5,787 nt of DNA. Origin: Bacteroidia bacterium. GTDB taxonomy: Bacteria > Bacteroidota > Bacteroidia > JAESSM01 > NORP286. A program made the position numbers and the translations under genes. Shown in pieces: positions 1 through 4,730 of this stretch (positions are counted from its first letter, which is position 1; each line of letters begins with the position of its first letter). Below the pieces are notes generated by a model. It saw only the letters and a program-made list of their open reading frames with translations, was not told where the DNA came from and searched no databases. The stretch lies in assembly GCA_016764115.1 (NCBI GenBank), contig JAESSM010000111.1, forward strand, positions 1-5,787. Direction: 5' to 3'.

Positions 1-59
1 TTATTTCTTCAGCCAACCAAATTCCAATCGATAATATCTTAAGTTTTTTGGAAGAATAG
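1..59 (+). CDS. C-terminal end of an unidentified upstream gene (partial)
   Basis: Reading from position 3, an open frame of 18 codons ends in TAG at 57-59 (ISSANQIPIDNILSFLEE). The other two forward frames also stop within the first 42 bases, so this frame is preferred only for two reasons. It has a plausible amphipathic C-terminus, and it ends 2 nt before the GTG of the next gene, the usual spacing of co-transcribed genes. A GGAAGA stretch at 50-55 inside it could serve as ribosome binding site for that gene. Too little is visible to name a family. Confidence 0.4.
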   Translation, partial: ISSANQIPIDNILSFLEE

Positions 60-61
60 CA

Positions 62-841
62 GTGCGACTTTCACTACCTGAACTCAAAGAATTTCTTGAC
101 GAGAAACACGATCAATTCAACAATCCTGCTTTTATAGAAACCGACCCGATTTCTATTCCACATCAATTTTCAAAGAAAGAGGATATTGAAATTGCAGGTT
201 TTTTTTCGGCAACAATTTCATGGGGACAAAGGCCGATAATATTAAGAAACGCGAGCAAGTTAATGGAGATGACGGACAATTCTCCACACGATTTTATAAT
301 CAATCATCTCCCCCATGACCTAAAGCCTTTTGAAAAGTTTGTTCATCGCACCTTTAACGGTGTGGATTGTAAATACTTTATACGAGCGCTAAATAATATT
401 TATAAATATCATAAAGGGCTGGAATATGTTATCAGCAATGCAATCAATAAAAATGATGAAACGATCAAGAATGGTTTGACTCAATTGAAAGCAGTCTTCT
501 TTGATCTAGACAATCACTCAGTTCGTACAATGAAACATGTTTCTAGTCCACATAAAAATTCATCTTGCAAGAGATTAAATATGTATTTACGTTGGATGGT
601 AAGAAATGACAAGCGAGGTGTTGATTTCGGAATTTGGGAAAACATAAATCAGGCTCAACTTTGCTGCCCTTTAGACATACATACAGGAAAGATTGCCAGA
701 AAATTGGGCATCCTGAAAAGAAACCAAGATGATTGGAAAGCGGTAATGGAACTGACTAATTGCTTAAAAAAATTGAACCCTTATGATCCTATTAAATACG
801 ACTTTGCACTATATGGATTAGGTGTTTTTGAACAATTTTGA
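62..841 (+). CDS. TIGR02757 family protein (DUF2400)
   Basis: This is a complete 259-residue protein of the TIGR02757/DUF2400 family, recognised from its conserved blocks. These are DPISIPH (residues 28-34), DIEIAGFF then WGQR (54-57), FVHRTF, KHVSSP.KNSSCKRLNMYLRWMVR (about 158-181), GVDFGIW, PLDIHTGK (203-210) and KYDFALYGLG near the end. The length is normal for the family. No biochemical role is established. The PLDxHTG block and the closing GLG segment recall the arrangement of helix-hairpin-helix DNA glycosylases (a conserved Asp after a Pro), so a DNA-repair-like fold is possible, but that is inference. There is no signal peptide, so it should be cytoplasmic. GTG at 62 is chosen because the frame is closed by TAA at 32-34, no ATG lies before the conserved region, and GGAAGA sits 6 nt upstream. 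It follows the partial gene by 2 nt, so the two are probably co-transcribed. Confidence 0.93.
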   Translation: MRLSLPELKEFLDEKHDQFNNPAFIETDPISIPHQFSKKEDIEIAGFFSATISWGQRPIILRNASKLMEMTDNSPHDFIINHLPHDLKPFEKFVHRTFNGVDCKYFIRALNNIYKYHKGLEYVISNAINKNDETIKNGLTQLKAVFFDLDNHSVRTMKHVSSPHKNSSCKRLNMYLRWMVRNDKRGVDFGIWENINQAQLCCPLDIHTGKIARKLGILKRNQDDWKAVMELTNCLKKLNPYDPIKYDFALYGLGVFEQF

Positions 842-905
842 TCAATTTAGGCTCGTAAGATTTTAATATTTTTAGATTTACTACCTCTGAATTAATACTT
901 ATTTT

Positions 906-913
906 TACTTTTG
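906..913 (+). promoter_or_regulatory. Candidate Bacteroidota -7 promoter element
   Basis: TACTTTTG matches the Bacteroidota -7 consensus TAnnTTTG exactly. It lies in the AT-rich gap between the DUF2400 gene and the lipoprotein gene and would start transcription near 920, giving a leader of about 25 nt before the ATG at 946. No good TTG -33 element is visible at the expected distance; only T-rich sequence around 871-880 is present, so the call rests on one half-site plus position. The rest of 842-945 holds nothing else recognisable. Confidence 0.5.
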
Positions 914-945
914 AATTATAATTAAAACGGTTTAATCAAGTTCTT

Positions 946-1680
946 ATGAAATCACTTAACATCATCATTGTTTCGATAATCTTAGTACTGGCAAGTTCTT
1001 GTTCAAAAGAGCCTGGCGAAGGAGGTACATCAAACATTACAGGAAACGTATATTTCAATTTATATGATCACAATGACAAATTCATTGAAAAACAAAACGC
1101 AGTTGATGAGCAAGTATTTATAACATATGGTGATCACACCATTTTCGATGATGACACAGATACCCATCAGGATGGTCAATATCAATTCAAATTTTTGAGA
1201 AATGGTGACTATAAGGTTTTTGCTTATGAGGATTGCGATACCTGTGATTCCGGAATAAAACCAGTTGAGATTGCTGTGGAAATTACTGAGAACAAAAGTA
1301 CTGTTTCTGTTTCGGATATTGAACTCAGGAAAAATATTGACCCTAATGATGGAAACTCCACAATTAAAGGGAAAATCTTTGAAGAAAACTATAACTCATC
1401 AGGTCAATTAAATGATGATTATTACATTGGGAATGAACGAGTTTTTATTAAATATGATAATGATGCCAGTTATTTCGGAGATGTAAGAACAAATACTGAT
1501 GGAAGTTATGAATTCAAGAACCTCATTATCGGCAGTTATACAGTTTATGCTTTTTCCAAATGTGATAAATTCGACAATGCAAATAACTACAATTCATGTG
1601 CAATGGCGGTTGAAAAAACTGGAACAATTACCCAAAAAGGGCAAACTGTTGAATTATCAGATATTTTAATTTACCAATAG
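946..1680 (+). CDS. Putative lipoprotein with two tandem carboxypeptidase-regulatory/Cna-B-like domains
   Basis: This 244-residue protein starts with a lipoprotein signal: a hydrophobic stretch (residues 4-16) ending LASSC, with Cys19 as the likely lipidated residue and a charged SKEPGEGG tail after it. The mature part is an internal duplication: domain 1 about 30-128 and domain 2 about 138-244, joined by a short Asp/Asn/Gly linker. Both copies run ITG/IKG, then VFIxY, then TxxDGxYxFKxL, then GxYxVxAxxxCD, and end SDIxL. This looks like the seven-stranded beta-sandwich of carboxypeptidase regulatory-like or SdrD/Cna-B-type domains; the family is inferred from pattern only. Each domain has a Cys pair (97/100 and 206/218) that could bind metal or form a disulfide after export. 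It is the first gene of a tight operon, with the next start 4 nt after its stop. It probably sits on the outer membrane as a structural or adhesion part. No Shine-Dalgarno is seen, which is common in this phylum. Confidence 0.8.
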   Translation: MKSLNIIIVSIILVLASSCSKEPGEGGTSNITGNVYFNLYDHNDKFIEKQNAVDEQVFITYGDHTIFDDDTDTHQDGQYQFKFLRNGDYKVFAYEDCDTCDSGIKPVEIAVEITENKSTVSVSDIELRKNIDPNDGNSTIKGKIFEENYNSSGQLNDDYYIGNERVFIKYDNDASYFGDVRTNTDGSYEFKNLIIGSYTVYAFSKCDKFDNANNYNSCAMAVEKTGTITQKGQTVELSDILIYQ

Positions 1681-1684
1681 AAAA

Positions 1685-2248
1685 ATGAGATTTTTCTTCA
1701 TAATTGTTGTCTTTTCCTTGATTACCTCCAATGCTTTTTCTCAAAGCAAAAAAGAGATCAAAAAAAACGGAATAAATTCTTCTACCAGCACCGTTACTAA
1801 ATTCAAGGATGGTAAATGGAGTACAATTAAAGATTCATTTGAAAAATTTGATAGATCAGGCAATACTATCGAACGATTTACTTACAATAAAATGGGTGAT
1901 GTTAAGCGCAGAGAAACCTTCACATATAACAAGAATAATGATGTAATTGAGGAAATTTCCTATGGTACAGATGGGAAAATCAGACGAAAAGTCAAAATTA
2001 AATACAATGCCCAGAACGATAAGATTGAAGAAACCACTTATGATGCAAATGATAAATTAATAAGAAAGAGAAACTACAAATTCAATGCATTTGGAGAAAA
2101 GACGGAAGAATTGACCTCTAATGGAAATAACAATATCACAAAAAAGATCACTTATACCTATGATAAAAAAGGAATGAGAACTGCAAGAAAAACATTTGAT
2201 AAAGACGGGAAATTGGTAAATACAAAAAAATACATTTACGATTATTGA
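1685..2248 (+). CDS. Secreted protein made of five 26-residue YD/MORN-like repeats
   Basis: This 187-residue protein has a signal peptide (hydrophobic residues 3-15, cleavage expected in NAFS/QS after Ser19) and a basic, low-complexity start to the mature chain. From residue 55 to 184 it consists of five gap-free repeats of exactly 26 residues, closed by YDY. Each repeat starts with an aromatic plus Asn/Asp (FD, YN, YN, FN, YD) and contains two roughly 13-residue half-units of the type Y-N/D-x-x-G/N-D-x-x-E-E, then G-K-x-x-R-K. This resembles YD/RHS or MORN-type beta-hairpin repeats, but neither family fits exactly. The repeats are strongly basic. It would fold as an elongated beta structure in the periplasm or on the surface. 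It lies 4 nt after the lipoprotein gene, and its TGA overlaps the ATG of the DUF2490 gene, so it is the middle gene of that operon. The function is unknown. Confidence 0.8.
   Translation: MRFFFIIVVFSLITSNAFSQSKKEIKKNGINSSTSTVTKFKDGKWSTIKDSFEKFDRSGNTIERFTYNKMGDVKRRETFTYNKNNDVIEEISYGTDGKIRRKVKIKYNAQNDKIEETTYDANDKLIRKRNYKFNAFGEKTEELTSNGNNNITKKITYTYDKKGMRTARKTFDKDGKLVNTKKYIYDY
1847..2236 (+). repeat. Five tandem 78-bp coding repeats (26 residues each)
   Basis: The coding sequence for residues 55-80, 81-106, 107-132, 133-158 and 159-184 of the secreted repeat protein is a run of five units with an exact 78-bp period and no indels. Conservation is at protein level (the aromatic-Asn/Asp start, the EE pair, and the GK..RK positions). 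The DNA units have diverged, so this is an old protein repeat and not a recent microsatellite-like expansion. Confidence 0.75.
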
Positions 2249-2916
2249 TGATGAAACGATTCCTGTTCATATTGTTAATTTGTCTTGCGTGTTTTGGCAT
2301 TAAAGCCCAAACAAATGATGCAGGGCTCTGGACAGGATTGGGAATTGAGAAAAAAATTACGCAGACACTCTCAATTAATTTTGAAAATTCGATAAGACTG
2401 AATGAGAATTACGGGAAAGTTGGAATTATTTTGCATGACTTAAGAATATCTTATAATGTTAGTAATTCAATTAGAGTTGCTGCTAATTATCGGTTTTCAA
2501 AAAAAAAGCGTATTGATGATTTTTATAATAGCCGTCATCGATATTATTTCACGATGTCCTTTAAACAGAAAATGGGAGCTCTTGACTTAACATACAGAAC
2601 CCGTTTTCAATCCCAATACACTTCTTTTTATTCTAGCGAAACAGGTATAATTCCAGAAAACCTGTTCAGAAATAAACTTACCATTGCCTATTCAACGGGT
2701 AAACCCTACAAACCATTTATTGCGACAGAGATGTTCTACCAACTAAACAACCCAATTGCAAATGAATTCAGCAAAGTTCGCTATGTTGGGGGTATAGATT
2801 ATACCTTAAACAAAATGAACAGAATCAGATTTTTTTACCTTTTCCAAAAGGAAATTAACGCCATTAATCCCCTGAGTTTGTATGTGGCAGGTATTGATTA
2901 TCAGTACACATTCTAA
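2248..2916 (+). CDS. DUF2490 domain-containing outer-membrane beta-barrel protein
   Basis: This is a 222-residue protein with a signal peptide (residues 3-20, likely cleaved at IKA/QTN), followed at once by NDAGLWTGLGIEKKI, the usual opening of DUF2490 proteins. The mature chain is a series of alternating-pattern beta strands (SINFENSIRL, LRISYNV, IRVAANYRFS, RYYFTMSFKQ, LDLTYRTRFQ, NKLTIAYST, PFIATEMFYQL, VRYVGGIDYTL, IRFFYLFQKE, LYVAGIDYQYTF). It ends in an aromatic residue (YTF), a typical beta-barrel assembly signal. It should be a small outer-membrane barrel; the family's transport or binding role is not known. ATG at 2248 is preferred because it overlaps the TGA of the previous gene (TGATG), pointing to translational coupling. 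A TTG at 2245 and a second ATG at 2251 are the alternatives and change the protein by one residue only. It is the last gene of the 946-2916 operon. No clear hairpin terminator follows. Confidence 0.87.
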   Translation: MMKRFLFILLICLACFGIKAQTNDAGLWTGLGIEKKITQTLSINFENSIRLNENYGKVGIILHDLRISYNVSNSIRVAANYRFSKKKRIDDFYNSRHRYYFTMSFKQKMGALDLTYRTRFQSQYTSFYSSETGIIPENLFRNKLTIAYSTGKPYKPFIATEMFYQLNNPIANEFSKVRYVGGIDYTLNKMNRIRFFYLFQKEINAINPLSLYVAGIDYQYTF

Positions 2917-2961
2917 AAAAATTACTGTATTGCTATTTGCAGAATCCCTCTATAGTTCTTA

Positions 2962-3014
2962 AAAATTGTTTTTTATCCTTTATTAATCCCTTCGTATATT
3001 GCATACGATTAATC
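2962..3014 (+). promoter_or_regulatory. Duplicated upstream regulatory block, copy A (candidate promoter/operator)
   Basis: The block lies 15 nt before the ATG at 3030. Its core 2975-3014 matches 3879-3918 upstream of the second TonB-like gene at 38 of 40 positions. It contains a TTG at 2966-2968 and TATATTG at 2995-3001, which could be weak -33 and -7 elements, although the spacing of 26 nt is longer than usual. It also holds an inverted repeat TCGTAT-N5-ATACGA (2992-3008) and the perfect 8-bp palindrome GATTAATC (3007-3014). Strong conservation outside coding sequence is direct; the operator role is inferred. Confidence 0.55.
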
Positions 3015-3029
3015 TCTAATCTATATTTC

Positions 3030-3749
3030 ATGAAATACTTTGTATTAATTACTTTGATGTTGTTTATGCTATTGAGCCATGCTCAAGAAGGTAAAAGCGA
3101 TCTATCTCCTGCTGAAACAGTTGCTGCATGGAATGATGCTTTAACCAACGGTGATCATAAACTCGCCAAAAAATATACATCTAAAACCTCTAAGAAATAT
3201 ATTAAAAAAGAATTCGGATCATTGAAGAGTCTAGCCGGAATTTATCAAAAAAGCTTATCTAAAAAACGAGATATAGAAGAAGAAAAGATCAACGGTAAAG
3301 AATCTATTGTAACTTATGTCGTGCACTACGGTAATGGTACTGTGAAAAGATGGATTGATAAACTATTCTTAGAAAAAGGAAAATGGAAAGTTGCTCCGCA
3401 ATTTGTCAATTCATCAGTCGTGACGTTAGAAGAACCAGAAATATTTACAATTGTTGAACAAATGCCAGAATTCAAAGGTGGGCAGTCAGCACTATTTAGA
3501 TATTTGGCAGATAACATCAAGTATCCTTCTCAAGCCAAAGCAAATGGTATTCAAGGAAGAGTATATGTGTCCTTTGTAATCGACAAAACTGGCAATGTAA
3601 CTAATGCAAAAATACTGAGAGGAATTGGAGGTGGATGCGATCAAGAAAGCTTAAGAGTAGTAAATGCAATGCCAAAATGGATTCCCGGTAAACAACGAGG
3701 TAAGCTTGTTGTTGTCCAGTACAACTTGCCTATTAGGTTTAAATTATAA
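3030..3749 (+). CDS. Exported NTF2/DUF4878-like + TonB C-terminal domain protein, copy A
   Basis: This 239-residue protein has a signal peptide (residues 1-18, ending SHA before QEG). A domain at about 25-125 has the DUF4878/NTF2-like look (SPAETVAAWNDALTNGDHKLAKKYTS at its start, and VTYVVHY...DKLFLEKGKWKV as closing strands). It ends in a TonB C-terminal domain at about 139-239 (VEQMPEFKGG, YPSQAKANGIQGRVYVSFVID, LRGIGGGCDQESLRVV, MPKWIPGKQRGK, YNLPIRFKL). That last domain is usually annotated as 'energy transducer TonB' in Bacteroidota. Canonical TonB has an uncleaved membrane anchor with a motif for ExbB/ExbD and a Pro-rich spacer. Neither is seen here, so coupling to proton-motive force is doubtful, and a periplasmic soluble or peptidoglycan/receptor-binding role is equally likely. 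ATG at 3030 is chosen because it starts the signal peptide. A TTG at 2937 would add 31 residues overlapping the regulatory block. The second copy lies at 3933, and its own downstream regulator gene is only a remnant. Confidence 0.87.
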   Translation: MKYFVLITLMLFMLLSHAQEGKSDLSPAETVAAWNDALTNGDHKLAKKYTSKTSKKYIKKEFGSLKSLAGIYQKSLSKKRDIEEEKINGKESIVTYVVHYGNGTVKRWIDKLFLEKGKWKVAPQFVNSSVVTLEEPEIFTIVEQMPEFKGGQSALFRYLADNIKYPSQAKANGIQGRVYVSFVIDKTGNVTNAKILRGIGGGCDQESLRVVNAMPKWIPGKQRGKLVVVQYNLPIRFKL

Positions 3750-3779
3750 GCATTCTATTCTTAATACAGCCGTAAAATT

Positions 3780-3851
3780 TTATCACTTGAGCTTTGCAGA
3801 CCCATTACAGACTTTCTTTCAGTATCAATCAGTATTTCATTAAGCTTTTAA
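3780..3851 (+). pseudogene. Remnant of the 5' end of a 7TM AraC-family regulator gene
   Basis: Between the two TonB-like genes, the frame from 3780 reads LSLELC-RPITDFLSVSIS then ISLSF and stops at 3849-3851. It aligns with residues 1-19 of the intact regulator at 4731 (VPIELSIRTITDFLSVSIS) with one codon missing. The alignment also continues upstream (AATACAGCCGTAAAATT against AATACAGCTGTAAAATT). The residues ITDFLSVSIS are identical, yet seven of their ten codons differ synonymously, the pattern of a gene long kept under protein-level selection before it was lost. The start codon position is TTA where the intact copy has GTG. After codon 23 the sequence runs into the upstream block of the next unit. 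It is best read as what a deletion left of unit A's regulator gene. A retained short leader peptide is a weaker alternative. Confidence 0.75.
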
Positions 3852-3864
3852 TAAATCCCTCCTC

Positions 3865-3918
3865 AAAATTGTTCTTTCATCCTTTATTTATCCCTTCGTA
3901 TATTGCATAAGATTAATC
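3865..3918 (+). promoter_or_regulatory. Duplicated upstream regulatory block, copy B (candidate promoter/operator)
   Basis: This is the counterpart of 2962-3014, ending 14 nt before the ATG at 3933. TTG lies at 3869-3871 and TATATTG at 3899-3905. The inverted repeat is TCGTAT-N5-ATAAGA (3896-3912), with one arm base changed relative to copy A. The palindrome GATTAATC is perfectly kept at 3911-3918. A one-base length difference lies in the T-rich stretch after the TTG. It probably drives the second TonB-like gene and, by read-through, the regulator gene behind it. Confidence 0.55.
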
Positions 3919-3932
3919 AGAAACTAAATCTA

Positions 3933-4691
3933 ATGAGACAGCTTATAGTTATTTCTTTGATGTTGTTTGCGCCATTGAGTCATGCTCAGGAAAGCAAAAG
4001 CGTTCTGTCTCCTTCTGAAACAATAAGCTTATGGCATGAGGCTTTAACTAAAGGTGATTATAAACTCGCAAAAAAACACACCTCAAGAACCTCTAGAAAA
4101 TACATTAAAAATAATTTCGGATCACTTAAATATGTATCCCGAATTTATCAAATCAATTCAAAAACTATAACCTATACAAAGCGGGTTATTGAAGAAGAAA
4201 AAATCAATGGCAAAAACGCTATTGTAACTTATCTCATGCACTATAGTGATGGTACTATAAAAAGGTGGATTGATAAACTATTTTTAGAAAGAGGCCAATG
4301 GAAAGTTTCTCCGAAATTTGTTCGTTCATCAGATATCACCCCCGATTCAGACAAAGAGACCCATATCTTAGACGCCTCGCAAGTATTTGAAACTGTTGAA
4401 CAAATGCCTGAATTTCCAGGTGGACAAACAGCATTAATGCAATATCTGGCAAAAAATATCAAATATCCAATAAATGCTAAGGCAAAAGGAATTACAGGAA
4501 AAGTATTTGTATCCTTTATAATCGACAGAGAAGGAAATGTAACTAATGCAGAAGTTCTTAGAGGAATTGGTGGTGGATGCGATCAAGAAAGTTTAAGAGT
4601 AATAAATGCAATGCCAAAATGGATTCCCGGTAAACAACGAGGTAAAAATGTACTCGTACAGTACAATTTACCTATTAGGTTTACATTATAA
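3933..4691 (+). CDS. Exported NTF2/DUF4878-like + TonB C-terminal domain protein, copy B
   Basis: This 252-residue paralogue of the protein at 3030 has the same order of parts: signal peptide (1-18, SHA/QES), NTF2/DUF4878-like domain (about 25-129), linker, and TonB C-terminal domain (152-252). The TonB_C part matches copy A at 79 of 101 residues. The first 73 residues match at 46 of 73. It differs by a 4-residue insertion near residues 74-84 and a 9-10 residue longer linker rich in Asp/Ser (about 134-151). As in copy A there is no retained TonB-type membrane anchor motif and no Pro-rich spacer, so an exported binding or scaffold role is as likely as energy transduction. ATG at 3933 starts the signal peptide. 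A TTG at 3903 would add 10 residues lying inside the conserved upstream block and is rejected. The regulator gene starts 39 nt after its stop, without a clear promoter between, which suggests one transcript. Confidence 0.87.
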   Translation: MRQLIVISLMLFAPLSHAQESKSVLSPSETISLWHEALTKGDYKLAKKHTSRTSRKYIKNNFGSLKYVSRIYQINSKTITYTKRVIEEEKINGKNAIVTYLMHYSDGTIKRWIDKLFLERGQWKVSPKFVRSSDITPDSDKETHILDASQVFETVEQMPEFPGGQTALMQYLAKNIKYPINAKAKGITGKVFVSFIIDREGNVTNAEVLRGIGGGCDQESLRVINAMPKWIPGKQRGKNVLVQYNLPIRFTL

Positions 4692-4730
4692 AAAAATAAG
4701 CCGTTTAGTTCTAAATACAGCTGTAAAATT

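Noticed and set aside
1..60. Reverse-strand frame ending in TAA at 1-3
   Set aside because: It would run against the conserved start of the DUF2400 gene and has no supporting homology. The forward C-terminal frame fits the gene spacing better.
838..845. TTGATCAA palindrome at the end of the DUF2400 gene
   Set aside because: It is an 8-bp palindrome overlapping the stop codon, with no extended arms or T-tract. It is expected by chance in AT-rich DNA.
2917..2975. A-rich to T-rich stretch after the DUF2490 gene as a terminator
   Set aside because: AAAAATTGTTTTTT can pair only A with T over about five bases and has no GC stem, so it is not a credible rho-independent hairpin.
2937..3029. Extended N-terminus of the first TonB-like protein from TTG at 2937
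   Set aside because: The extra 31 residues precede a complete signal peptide and come from the regulatory block that is conserved as DNA in both units. The same applies to TTG 3903 for the second copy.
3326..4462. Two similar reverse-strand open frames (3326-3520 and 4241-4462)
   Set aside because: They lie opposite the two TonB-like genes and resemble each other only because those genes are paralogues. They have no upstream signals and no family character.
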